A stretch of 64,000 nucleotides of DNA from Prosapia bicincta. Its lineage: Eukaryota > Arthropoda > Insecta > Hemiptera > Cercopidae. Below, in pieces: positions 1-12,120 of this stretch. The stretch is taken from contig JBAIZL010000008.1 in NCBI GenBank assembly GCA_036971475.1, positions 30,810,219-30,874,218 of the forward strand, written 5' to 3'. Made by a program: the position numbers and the translations under genes. Below the pieces are notes generated by a model. That model did no database searches and was not told the DNA's origin. It saw nothing but the letters and a program-made list of their open reading frames with translations. How positions within the stretch are numbered: position 1 is the stretch's first letter; each line of letters begins with the position of its first letter.

Positions 1-53
1 ACTATACTTCATGCATTTTTTTTAGAGCAAATATATGACAATTGCGATAGCTC

Positions 54-71
54 CTATAATACGTATTATAG
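54..71. repeat. Perfect 18-bp palindrome, CG-centred form of dyad 1
   Basis: CTATAATACGTATTATAG equals its own reverse complement. The same sequence recurs at 1933-1950 in the 11-mer duplicate of this stretch. An AT-centred perfect form, CTATAATAATTATTATAG, is at 17990-18007 and in many monomers of B1 and B2. Confidence 0.95.
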
Positions 72-133
72 ATCAATTCTAAGTGCACAATGCGAATCTA
101 TGGTCGATTCTGCGTTATTTAAGCTTTTTAAAT

Positions 134-304
134 GAGAAATCCAGTTTTTGTAGAAATCGCAAAATCCATGAACTATAATTCATGCATTTTATTTAGAGCA
201 AATATATGACAATTGCGATAGCTCCTATAATACTTTTTATAGATCAATTCTAAGTGCACAATGCGAATCTATGGTCGATTCTGCGTTATTTAAGCTTTTT
301 AAAT
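134..304 (+). repeat. Representative domain A monomer (171 bp)
   Basis: One complete A-type monomer from GAGAAATCCAGTTTTTG to AAGCTTTTTAAAT. It has the T-tract variant GCATTTTATTTAGAGC and a three-base-shorter centre in the CTATAATA dyad (CTATAATACTTTTTATAG). It is given as a coordinate anchor for the unit length; the next start is at 305. Confidence 0.95.
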
Positions 305-369
305 GAGAAATCCAGATTTTGTAGAAATCGCAAAATCCATGAACTATATTTCATGCATTTTTTTAGAGC

Positions 370-1395
370 AAATATATGACAATTGCGATAGCTCCTATAA
401 TACATATTATAGATCAATTCTAAGTGCACAATGCGAATCTATGGTCGATTCTGCGTTATTTAAGCTTTTTAAATGATAAATCCAGATTTTGTAGAAATCG
501 CAAAATCCATGAACTATAATTCATGCATTTTTTTTAGAGCAAATATATGAAAATTGCGATAGCTCCTATAATACTTATTATAGATCAATTCTACGTGCAC
601 AATGCGAATCTATGGTCGAATCTTCGTTATTTAAGCTTTTTAAATGAGAAATCCAGTTTTTGTAGAAATCGCAAAATCCATAAACTATAATTCATGCATT
701 TTTTTTAGAGCAAATATATGACAATTGCGATAGCTCCTATAATACTTATTATAGATCAATTCTAAGTGCACAATTCGAATCTATGGTCGATTCTGCGTTA
801 TTTAAGCTTTTTATATGATAAATCCAGTTTTTGTAGAAATCGCAAAATCCATGAACTATAATTCATGCATTTTATTTAGAGCAAATATATGACAATTGCG
901 ATAGCTCCTATAATACATATTATAGATCAATTCTAAGTGCACAATGCGAATCTATGGTCGATTCTGCGTTATTTAAGCTTTTTAAATGATAAATCCAGAT
1001 TTTGTAGAAATCGCAAAATCCATGAACTATAATTCATGCATTTTTTTTAGAGCAAATATATGAAAATTGCGATAGCTCCTATAATACTTATTATAGATCA
1101 ATTCTACGTGCACAATGCGAATCTATGGTCGATTCTGCGTTATTTAAGCTTTTTAAATGAGAAATCCAGTTTTTGTAGAAATCGCAAAATCCATAAACTA
1201 TAATTCATGCATTTTTTTTAGAGCAAATATATGACAATTGCGATAGCTCCTATAATACTTATTATAGATCAATTCTAAGTGCACAATTCGAATCTATGGT
1301 CGATTCTGCGTTATTTAAGCTTTTTAAATGATAAATCCAGTTTTTGTAGAAATCGCAAAATCCATGAACTATAATTCATGCATTTTATTTAGAGC
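370..1395 (+). repeat. Tandem duplication of a 3-monomer unit (2 x 513 bp)
   Basis: Copies 370-882 and 883-1395 share, in order, ACATATTATAG, GATAAATCCAGATTTTG, GAAAATTGCG with TACGTGCAC, CCATAAACT with CACAATTCG, and GATAAATCCAGTTTTTG followed by TTTTATTTAGAGC. They differ at a few sites: GTCGAATCTTCG near 617 against GTCGATTCTGCG near 1128, and TATATGATA near 813 against AAATGATA. Confidence 0.85.
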
Positions 1396-2411
1396 AAATA
1401 TATGCCAATTGCGATAGCTCCTATAATACTTATTATAGATCAATTCTAAGTGCACAATGCGAATCTATGGTCGATTCTGCGTTATTTAAGCTTTTTAAAT
1501 GAGAAATCCAGTTTTTGTAGAAATCGCAAAATCCATGAACTATAATTCATGCATTTTTTTTAGAGCAAATATATGACAATTGCGATAGCTCCTATAATAC
1601 TTATTATAGATCAATTCTAAGTGCACAATGCGAATCTATGGTCGATTCTGCGTTATTTAAGCATTTTAAATGAGAAATCCAGTTTTTGTAGAAATCGCAC
1701 AATCCATGAAATATAATTTATGCATTTTTTTAGAGCAAATATATGATAATTGCGATAGCTTCTATAATACATATTATAGATCAATTCTAAGTGCACAATG
1801 CGAATCTATGGTCGATTCTGCGTTATTTAAGCTTTTTAAATGAGAAATCCAGTTTTTGTAGAAATCGCAAAATCCATGAACTATACTTCATGCATTTTTT
1901 TTAGAGCAAATATATGACAATTGCGATAGCTCCTATAATACGTATTATAGATCAATTCTAAGTGCACAATGCGAATCTATGGTCGATTCTGCGTTATTTA
2001 AGCTTTTTAAATGAGAAATCCAGTTTTTGTAGAAATCGCAAAATCCATGAACTATAATTCATGCATTTTATTTAGAGCAAATATATGACAATTGCGATAG
2101 CTCCTATAATACTTTTTATAGATCAATTCTAAGTGCACAATGCGAATCTATGGTCGATTCTGCGTTATTTAAGCTTTTTAAATGAGAAATCCAGATTTTG
2201 TAGAAATCGCAAAATCCATGAACTATATTTCATGCATTTTTTTAGAGCAAATATATGACAATTGCGATAGCTCCTATAATACATATTATAGATCAATTCT
2301 AAGTGCACAATGCGAATCTATGGTCGATTCTGCGTTATTTAAGCTTTTTAAATGATAAATCCAGATTTTGTAGAAATCGCAAAATCCATGAACTATAATT
2401 CATGCATTTTT

Positions 2412-4805
2412 TTTAGAGCAAATATATGAAAATTGCGATAGCTCCTATAATACTTATTATAGATCAATTCTACGTGCACAATGCGAATCTATGGTCGAAT
2501 CTTCGTTATTTAAGCTTTTTAAATGAGAAATCCAGTTTTTGTAGAAATCGCAAAATCCATAAACTATAATTCATGCATTTTTTTTAGAGCAAATATATGA
2601 CAATTGCGATAGCTCCTATAATACTTATTATAGATCAATTCTAAGTGCACAATTCGAATCTATGGTCGATTCTGCGTTATTTAAGCTTTTTATATGATAA
2701 ATCCAGTTTTTGTAGAAATCGCAAAATCCATGAACTATAATTCATGCATTTTATTTAGAGCAAATATATGACAATTGCGATAGCTCCTATAATACTTATT
2801 ATAGATCATTTCTAAGTGCACAATGCGAATCTATGGTCGATTCTGCGTTATTTAAGCTTTTTAAATGAGAAATCCAGTTTTTGTAGAAATCGCAAAATCC
2901 ATGAACTATAATTCATGCATTTTTTTTTAGAGCAAATATATGACAATTGCGATAGCTCCTATAATACTTATTATAGATCAATTCTAAGTGCACAATGCGA
3001 ATCTATGGTCGATTCTGCGTTATTTAAGCTTTTTAAATGAGAAATCCAGATTTTGTAGAAATCGCAAAATCCATGAACTATTATTCATGCATTTTTTTTA
3101 GAGCAAATATATGACAATAGCGATAGCTCCTATAATACTTATTATAGATCAATTCTAAGTGCACAATGCGAATCTATGGTCGATTCTGCGTTATTTAAGC
3201 TTTTTAAGTGAGAAATCCAGTTTTTGTAGAAATCGCAAAATCCATGAACTATAATTCATGCATTTTTTTTAGAGCAAATATATGACGATTGCGATAGCTC
3301 CTATAATACTTATTATAGATCAATTCTAAGTGCACAATGCGAATCTATGGTCGATTCTGCGTTATTTAAGCTTTTTAAATGAGAAATCCAGTTTTTGTAG
3401 AAATCGCAAAATCCATGAACTATAATTCATGCATTTTTTTAGAGCAAATATATGAAAATTGCGATAGCTCCTATAATACTTATTATAGATCAATTCTAAG
3501 TGCACAATGCGAATCTATGGTCGATTCTGCGTTATTTAAGCTTTTTAAATGATAAATCCAGTTTTTGTAGAAATCGCAAAATCCATGAACTATATTTCAT
3601 GCATTTTCTTTAGAGCAAATATATGAAAATTGCGATAGCTCCTATAATACTTATTATAGATCAATTCTACGTGCACAATGCGAATCTATGGTCGAATCTT
3701 CGTTATTTAAGCTTTTTAAATGAGAAATCCAGTTTTTGTAGAAATCGCAAAATCCATAAACTATAATTCATGCATTTTTTTTAGAGCAAATATATGACAA
3801 TTGCGATAGCTCCTATAATACTTATTATAGATCAATTCTAAGTGCACAATTCGAATCTATGGTCGATTCTGCGTTATTTAAGCTTTTTATATGATAAATC
3901 CAGTTTTTGTAGAAATCGCAAAATCCATGAACTATAATTCATGCATTTTATTTAGAGCAAATATATGACAATTGCGATAGCTCCTATAATACTTATTATA
4001 GATCATTTCTAAGTGCACAATGCGAATCTATGGTCGATTCTGCGTTATTTAAGCTTTTTAAATGAGAAATCCAGTTTTTGTAGAAATCGCAAAATCCATG
4101 AACTATAATTCATGCATTTTTTTTTAGAGCAAATATATGACAATTGCGATAGCTCCTATAATACTTATTATAGATCAATTCTAAGTGCACAATGCGAATC
4201 TATGGTCGATTCTGCGTTATTTAAGCTTTTTAAATGAGAAATCCAGATTTTGTAGAAATCGCAAAATCCATGAACTATTATTCATGCATTTTTTTTAGAG
4301 CAAATATATGACAATAGCGATAGCTCCTATAATACTTATTATAGATCAATTCTAAGTGCACAATGCGAATCTATGGTCGATTCTGCGTTATTTAAGCTTT
4401 TTAAGTGAGAAATCCAGTTTTTGTAGAAATCGCAAAATCCATGAACTATAATTCATGCATTTTTTTTAGAGCAAATATATGACGATTGCGATAGCTCCTA
4501 TAATACTTATTATAGATCAATTCTAAGTGCACAATGCGAATCTATGGTCGATTCTGCGTTACTTAAGCTTTTTAAATGAGAAATCCAGTTTTTGTAGAAA
4601 TCGCAAAATCCATGAACTATAATTCATGCATTTTTTTAGAGCAAATATATGAAAATTGCGATAGCTCCTATAATACTTATTATAGATCAATTCTAAGTGC
4701 ACAATGCGAATCTATGGTCGATTCTGCGTTATTTAAGCTTTTTAAATGATAAATCCAGTTTTTGTAGAAATCGCAAAATCCATGAACTATATTTCATGCA
4801 TTTTC
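2412..4805 (+). repeat. Adjacent 7-mer duplication (2 x 1197 bp)
   Basis: Copies about 2412-3608 and 3609-4805 share an ordered set of rare variants: TATATGATAAATCC (2691/3888), GATCATTTC (2804/4001), a nine-T tract (2919/4117), GACAATAGCG (3111/4309), AAGTGAGAAATCC (3207/4404), GACGATTGCG (3283/4480) and GCATTTTCTTTAGAGC at the right end. I noticed one substitution, TTATTTAAG against TTACTTAAG near 4561. The near identity indicates a recent duplication. Confidence 0.9.
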
Positions 4806-5430
4806 TTTAGAGCAAATATATGACAATTGCGATAGCTACTATAATACTTATTATAGATCAATTCTAAGTGTACAATGCGAATCTATGGTCGATTCTGCGT
4901 TATTTAAGCTTTTTAAATGAGAAATCCAGTTTTTGTAGAAATCGCGAAATCCATGAACTATAATTCATGCATTTTTTTTAGAGCAAATATATGACAATTG
5001 CGATAGCTCCTATAATACTTATTATAGATCAATTCTAAGTGCACAATGCGAATCTATGGTCGATTCTCCGTTATTTAGGCTTTTTAAATGAGAAATCCAG
5101 TTTTTGTAGAAATCGCAAAATCCATGAACTCTAATTCATGCATTTTTTTTAGAGCAAATATATGACAATTGCGATAGCTCCTATAATACTTATTATAGAT
5201 CAATTCTAAGTGCACAATGCGAATCTATGGTCGATTCTGCGTTATTTAAGCTTTTTAAATGAGAAATCCAGATTTTGTAGAAATCGCAAAATCCATGAAC
5301 TATATTTCATGCATTTTTTTAGAGCAAATATATGACAATTGCGATAGCTCCTATAATACATATTATAGATCAATTCTAAGTGCACAATGCGAATCTATGG
5401 TCGATTCTGCGTTATTTAAGCTTTTTAAAT
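4806..5430 (+). repeat. Domain A mosaic stretch
   Basis: About four monomers without a close adjacent partner. The copy near 4822 with GCGATAGCTACTATAATAC and AAGTGTACAATG is matched by one near 8580-8640. The copies near 5264-5430 repeat the CTATATTTCATGC and ACATATTATAG monomer found at 350-415 and 2229-2295. Confidence 0.7.
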
Positions 5431-8400
5431 GATAAATCCAGATTTTGTAGAAATCGCAAAATCCATGAACTATAATTCATGCATTTTTTTTAGAGCAAAT
5501 ATATGACAATTGCGATAGCTCCTATAATACTTATTATAGATCAATTCTAAGTGCACAATTCGAATCTATGTTCGATTCTGCGTTATTTAAGCTTTTTAAA
5601 TGATAAATCCAGTTTTTGTAGAAATCGCAAAATCCATGAACTATAATTCATGCATTTTATTTAGAGCAAATATATGACAATTGCGATAGCTCCTATAATA
5701 CTTATTATAGATCAATTCTAAGTGCACAGTGCGAATCTATGGTCAATTCTGCGTTATTTAAGCTTTTTAAATGAGAAATCCAGTTTTTGTAGAAATCGCA
5801 AAATCCATGAACTATAATTCATGCATTTTTTTTAGAGCAAATATATGACAATTGCGATAGCTCCTATAATACTTATTATAGATCAATTCTAAGTGCACAA
5901 TGCGAATCTATGGTCGATTCTGCGTTATTTAAGCTTTTTAAATGAGAAATCCAGATTTTGTAGAAATCGCAAAATCCATGAACTATAATTCATGCATTTT
6001 TTTTAGAGCAAATATATGAAAATTGCGATAGCTCCTATAATACTTATTATAGATCAATTCTAAGTGCACAATGCGAATCTATGGTCGATTCGGCGTTATT
6101 TAAGCTTTTTAAATGAGAAATCCCGTTTTTGTAGAAATCGCAAAATCCATGAACTATTATTCATGCATTTTGTTTAGAGCAAATATATGACAATTGCGAT
6201 AGCTCCTATAATACTTATTATAGATCAACTCTAAGTGCACAATACGAATCTATGGTCGATTCTGCGTTATATAAGCATTTTAAATGAGAAATCCAATTTT
6301 TGTAGAAATCGCAAAATCCATGAACTATAATTCATGCATTTTTTTTAGAGCAAATATATGACAATTGCGATAGCTCCTATAATACTTATTATAGATCAAT
6401 TCTAAGTGCACAATGCGAATCTATGGTCGATTCTGCGTTATTTAAGCTTTTTAAATGAGAAATCCAGTTTTTGTAGAAATCGCAAAATCCATGAACTATA
6501 ATTCATGCATTTTTTTTAGAGCAAATATATGACAATTGCGATAGCTCCTATAATACTTATTATAGATCAATTCTAAGTGCACAATGCGAATCTATGGTCG
6601 ATTCTGCGTTATTTAAGCTTTTTAAATGAGAAATCCAGTTTTTGTAGAAATCGCAAAATCCATGAACTATAATTCATGCATTTTTTTTAGAGCAAATATA
6701 TGAAAATTGCGATAGCTCCTATAATACTTATTATAGATCAATTCTAAGTGCACAATGCGAATCTATGGTCGATTCTGCGTTATTTAGGCTTTTTAAATGA
6801 TAAATCCAGATTTTGTAGAAATCGCAAAATCCATGAACTATAATTCATGCATTTTTTTTACAGCAAATATATGAAAATTGCGATAGCTCCTATAATACTT
6901 ATTATAGATCAATTCTACGTGCACAATGCGAATCTATGGTCGATTCTGCGTTATTTAAGCTTTTTAAATGAGAAATCCAGTTTTTGTAGAAATCGCAAAA
7001 TCCATAAACTATAATTCATGCATTTTATTTAGAGCAAATATATGACAATTGCGATAGCTCCTATAATACTTATTATAGATCAATTCTAAGTGCACAATTC
7101 GAATCTATGGTCGATTCTGCGTTATTTAAGCTTTTTAAATGATAAATCCAGTTTTTGTAGAAATCGCAAAATCCATGAACTATAATTCATGCATTTTATT
7201 TAGAGCAAATATATGACAATTGCGATAGCTCCTATAATACTTATTATAGATCAATTCTAAGTGCACAATGCGAATCTATGGTCGATTCTGCGTTATTTAA
7301 GCTTTTTAAATGAGAAATCCATTTTTTGTAGAAATCGCAAAATCCATGAACTATAATTCATGCATTTTTTTTAGAGCAAATATATGACAATTGCGATAGC
7401 TCCTATAATACTTATTATAGATCAATTCTAAGTGCACAATGCGAATCTATGGTCGATTCTGCGTTATTTAAGCTTTTTAAATGAGAAATCCAGATTTTGT
7501 AGAAATCGCAAAATCCATGAACTATAATTCATGCATTTTTTTTAGAGCAAATATATGAAAATTGCGATAGCTCCTATAATACTTATTATAGATCAATTCT
7601 AAGTGCACAATGCGAATCTATGGTCGATTCGGCGTTATTTAAGCTTTTTAAATGAGAAATCCCGTTTTTGTAGAAATCGCAAAATCCATGAACTATTATT
7701 CATGCATTTTGTTAAGAGCAAATATATGACAATTGCGATAGCTCCTATAATACTTATTATAGATCAACTCTAAGTGCACAATGCGAATCTATGGTCGATT
7801 CTGCGTTATATAAGCATTTTAAATGAGAAATCCAGTTTTTGTAGAAATCGCACAATCCATGAAATATAATTTATGCATTTTTTTAGAGCAAATATATGAT
7901 AATTGCGATAGCTTCTATAATATATATTATAGATCAATTCTAAGTGCACAATGCGAATCTATGGTCGATTCTGCGTTATTTAAGCTTTTTAAATGAGAAA
8001 TCCAGTTTTTGTAGAAATCGCAAAATCCATGAACTATAATTCTTGCATTTTTTTTAGAGCAAATATACGACAATTGCGATAGCTCCTATAATACTTATTA
8101 TAGATCAATTCTAAGTGCACAATGCGAATCTATGGTCGATTCTGCGTTATTTAAGCTTTTTAAATGAGAAATCCAGTTTTTGTAGAAATCGCAAAATCCA
8201 TGAACTATAATTCATGCATTTTTTTTTAGAGCAAATATATGACAATTGCGATAGCTTCTATAATACTTATTATAGATCAATTCTAAGTGCACAATGCGAA
8301 TCTATGGTCGATTCTGCGTTATTTAAGCTTTTAAATGAGAAATCCAGATTTTGTAGAAATCGCAAAATCCATGAATTATAATTCATGCATTTTTTTTAGA

Positions 8401-10060
8401 GCAAATATATGAAAATTGCGATAGCTCCTATAATACTTAATATAGATCAATTCTAAGTGCAAAATGCGAATCTATGGTCGATTCTGCGTTATTTAAGCTT
8501 TTTAAATGAGAAATCCAGTTTTTGTAGAAATCGCAAAATCCATGAACTATAATTCATGCATTTTTTTTTAGAGCAAATATATGACAATTGCGATAGCTAC
8601 TATAATACTTATTATAGATCAATTCTAAGTGTACAATGCGAATCTATGGTCGATTCTGCGTTATTTAAGCTTTTTAAATGAGAAATCCAGTTTTTGTAGA
8701 AATCGCAAAATCCATGAACTATAATTCATGCATTTTTTTTAGAGCAAATATATGACAATTGCGATAGCTCCTATAATACTTATTATAGATCAATTCTAAG
8801 TGCACAATGCGAATCTATGGTCGATTCTCCGTTATTTAAGCTTTTTAAATGAGAAATCCAATTTTTGTAGAAATCGCAAAATCCATGAACTATAATTCAT
8901 GCATTTTTTTTTAGAGCAAATATATGACAATTGCGATAGCTCCTATAATACTTATTATAGATCAATTCTAAGTGTACAATGCGAATCTATGGTCGATTCT
9001 GCGTTATTTAAGCTTTTTAAATGAGAAATCCAGTTTTTGTAGAAATCGCAAAATCCATGAACTATAATTCATGCATTTTATTTAGAGCAAATATATGACA
9101 ATTGCGATAGCTCCTATAATACTTATTATAGATCAATTCTAAGTGCACAATGCGAATCTAAGGTCAATTCTGCGTTATTTAAGCTTTTTAAATGAGAAAT
9201 CCAGTTTTTGTAGAAATCGCAAAATCCATGAACTATAATTCATGCATTTTTTTTAGAGCAAATATATGACAATTGCGATAGCTCCTATAATACTTATTAT
9301 AGATCAATTCTAAGTGCACAATGCGAATCTATGGTCGATTCTGCGTTATTTAAGCTTTTTAAATGAGAAATCCAGTTTTTGTAGAAATCGCAAAATCCAT
9401 GAACTATAATTCATGCATTTTTTTTAGAGCAAATATATGACAATTGCGATAGCTCCTATAATACTTCTTATAGATCAATTCTAAGTGCACAATGCGAATC
9501 TATGGTCGATTCTGCGTTATTTAAGCTTTTTAAATGAGAAATCCAGATTTTGTAGAAATCGCAAAATCTATGAACTATAATTCATGCATTTTTTTTAGAG
9601 CAAATATATGAAAATTGCGATAGCTCCTATAATACTTATTATAGATCAATTCTAAGTGCACAATGCGAATCTATGGTCGATTCGGCGTTATTTAAGCTTT
9701 TTAAATGAGAAATCCCGTTTTTGTAGAAATCGCAAAATCCATGAACTATTATTCATGCATTTTGTTTAGAGCAAATATATGACAATTGCGATAGCTCCTA
9801 TAATACTTATTATAGATCAACTCTAAGTGCACAATGCGAATCTATGGTCGATTCTGCGTTATATAAGCATTTTAAATGAGAAATCCAGTTTTTGTAGAAA
9901 TCGCACAATCCATGAAATATAATTTATGCATTTTTTTAGAGCAAATATATGATAATTGCGATAGCTTCTATAATACATATTATAGATCAATTCTAAGTGC
10001 ACAATGCAAATCTATGGTCGATTCTGCGTTATTTAAGCTTTTTAAATGAGAAATCCAGTT
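5430..10060 (+). repeat. 9-mer then 12-mer higher-order repeat in domain A
   Basis: A monomer block with TCGGCGTTATTT, AATCCCGTTTTTG, CTATTATTCATGC, GATCAACTC and GTTATATAAGCATTTT occurs three times, with GATCAACTC at 6223, 7762 and 9815. The spacings are 1539 bp (nine monomers) and 2053 bp (twelve monomers). The second and third copies are followed by CGCACAATCCATGAAATATAATTTATGC and GATAATTGCGATAGCTTC, which also occurs near 1695-1765. The first copy lacks this follow-on. Confidence 0.85.
8370..8387. repeat. Dyad 2, perfect palindrome form CATGAATTATAATTCATG
   Basis: At unit positions 34-51 the consensus CATGAACTATAATTCATG has 6-bp arms CATGAA/TTCATG. A C-to-T change at unit position 40 makes the full 18 bp self-complementary. 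This form is rare in domain A (here) and recurrent in domain B2. Confidence 0.93.
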
Positions 10061-10235
10061 TTTGTAGAAATCGCAAAATCCATGAACTATAATTCATGCA
10101 TTTTTTTAGAGCAAATATATGACAATTGCGATAGCTCCTATAATACTTATTATAGATCAATTCTAAGTGCACAATGCGAATCTATGGTCGATTCTGCGTT
10201 ATTTTAGCTTTTTAAATGAGAAATCCAGTTTTTGT

Positions 10236-10326
10236 AGAAATCGCAAAATCCATGAACTATAATTCATGCATTTTTTTTAGAGCAAATATATGACAATTGC
10301 GATAGCTCCTATAATACTTATTATAG
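10236..10326 (+). other. Subfamily switch point, domain A to domain B
   Basis: The last A signature, AAATCCAGTTTTTG, lies at about 10221-10234 and is preceded by the odd tail TTATTTTAGC. The first B signatures, ATCATCTCTAAG at about 10328 and GTTTATTATGCC at about 10369, follow within the same monomer. The phase is kept and there is no insertion, so the exchange was in register within sequence common to both subfamilies. Confidence 0.85.
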
Positions 10327-12120
10327 ATCATCTCTAAGTGCACAATGCGAATCTATGGTCGATTCTGCGTTTATTATGCCTTTTAAATGAGAAATCCATT
10401 TTTTGTAGAAATCGCAAAATCCATGAACTATAATTCATGCATTTTTTTTAGAGCAAATATATGACAATTGCGATAGCTCCTATAATAGTTATTATGGATC
10501 AATTCTAAGTGCGCAATGCGAATCTATGGTCGATTCTGCGTTTATTATGCCTTTTCAATGAGAAATACATTTTTTGTAGAAATCGCAAAATCCATGAACT
10601 ATAATTCATGCATTTTTTTTAGAGCAAATATATGACAATTGCGATAGCTCCTATAATACTTTCTATAGATCAATTCTAAGTGCACAATGCGAATCTATGG
10701 TCGATACTGCGTTTATTATGCCTTTTAAATGAGAAATCCATTTTTTGTAGATATCGCAAAATCCATGAACTATAATTCATACATTTTTTTTAGAGCAAAT
10801 ATATGACAATTGCGATAGCTCCTATAATACTTATTATAGATCAATTCTAAGTGCACAATGCGAATCTATGGTCGATTCTGCGTTTATTATCCCTTTTAAA
10901 AGAGAAATCCATTTTTTTTAGAAATCGCAAATTCCATGAACTATAATTCATGCATTTTTTTAGAGCAAATATATGACAATTGCGATAGCTCCTATAATAG
11001 TTATTATAGATCAATTCTAAGTGCACAATGGAATCTATGGTCGATTCTGCGTTTATTATACCTTTTAAATGAGAAATCCATTTTTTGTAGATATCGAAAA
11101 ATCCATGAACTATAATTCATGCATTTTTTTTAGAGCAAATATATGACAATTGCGATAGCTCCTATAATACTTATTATAGATCAATTCTAAGTTCACAATG
11201 CGAATCTATGGTCGAATCTGCGTTTATTATCCCTTTTAAATGAGAAATCCATTTTTTGTAGAAATCGCTAAATCCATGAACTATAATTCATGCATTTTTT
11301 TTAGAGCAAATATATGACAATTGCGATAGCTCCTATAATACTTATTATAGATCAATTCTAAGTGCACAATGCGAATCTATGGTCGATTCTGCGTTTATTA
11401 TGCCTTTTAAATGAGAAATCCATTTTTTGTAGAAATCGCAAAATCCATGAACTATAATTCATGCATTTTTTTAGAGCAAATATATGACAATTGCAATAGC
11501 TCCTATAATACTTATTATAGATCTATTCTAAGTGCACAATGAGAATCTATGGTCGAATCTGTGTTTATTATGCCTTTTAAATGAGAAATCCTTTTTTTGT
11601 AGAAATCGCAAAATCCATGAACTATAACTCATGCATTTTTTTTAGAGCAAATATATGACAATTGCGATAGCTCCTATAATAATTATTATGGATCAATTCT
11701 AAGTGCACAATGCGAATCTATGGTCGATTCTGCGTTTATTATGCCTTTTCAATGAGAAATACATTTTTTGTAGAAATCGCAAAATCCATGAACTATAATT
11801 CATGCATTTTTTTTAGAGCAAATATATGACAATTGCGATAGCTCCTATAATACTTATTATAGATCAATTCTAAGTGCACAATGCGAATCTATGGTCGATT
11901 CTGCGTTTATTATGCCTTTTAAATGAGAAATCCATTTTTTGTAGAAATCGCAAAATCCATGAACTATAATTTATGCATTTTTTTTGAGCAAATATATGAC
12001 AATTGCGATAGCTGCTATAATACTTATTATAGATCAATTCTATGTGCACAATGCGAATCTATGGTCGATTCTGCGTTTATTATCCCTTTTAAATGAGAAA
12101 TCCATTTTTTGTAGAAATCG
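10327..12120 (+). repeat. First B monomers after the switch, little higher-order order
   Basis: About ten monomers with scattered private changes. Notable variants are CCTTTTCAATGAGAAATAC (10552, 11742), TTATTATGGATC (10491, 11686), ACTTTCTATAG (near 10660), GTAGATATCGC with TTCATACATT (10748-10785), AAAAGAGAAATCC (10897), GATATCGAAAAATCC (11091) and AGTTCACAATG (11190). I could not follow a regular long period inside this stretch, which fits lower homogenisation near a domain edge. Confidence 0.7.

Larger units (their letters stand above)
1..2792 (+). repeat. 11-mer higher-order repeat, period 1879 bp
   Basis: Bases 1 to about 913 recur at 1880 to about 2792. Shared rare variants are ACTATACTTCATGC, the perfect ACGTATTATAG dyad, the shortened ACTTTTTATAG dyad, CTATATTTCATGC, GTCGAATCTTCG and TATATGATAAATCC. 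After about 913 the first copy has ACATATTATAG and the second ACTTATTATAGATCATTTC, which marks the end of homology. The left end of the first copy is cut by the window. Confidence 0.88.
1..10290 (+). repeat. Domain A: HindIII-bearing monomer subfamily
   Basis: About 60 monomers whose tail reads TTATTTAAGCTTTTTAAAT and whose next start reads GAGAAATCCAGTTTTTG or GAGAAATCCAGATTTTG. Against domain B this is four substitutions within nine bases of the tail plus G for T after CCA. The change creates AAGCTT in most monomers; a minority read AAGCATTTT (for example near 1660, 6273 and 7812) or AGGCTT (near 5078 and 6786) and lose the site. GATAAATCC starts, GAAAATTGCG, TACGTGCAC and CCATAAACT variants are also typical here. 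I saw no domain-B tail inside this region. The domain extends past the left edge of the window. Confidence 0.93.

Noticed and set aside
10236..10326. Transposon or gene inserted at the A/B boundary.
   Set aside because: Monomer phase is continuous and no extra bases, target-site duplication or terminal repeats are present.
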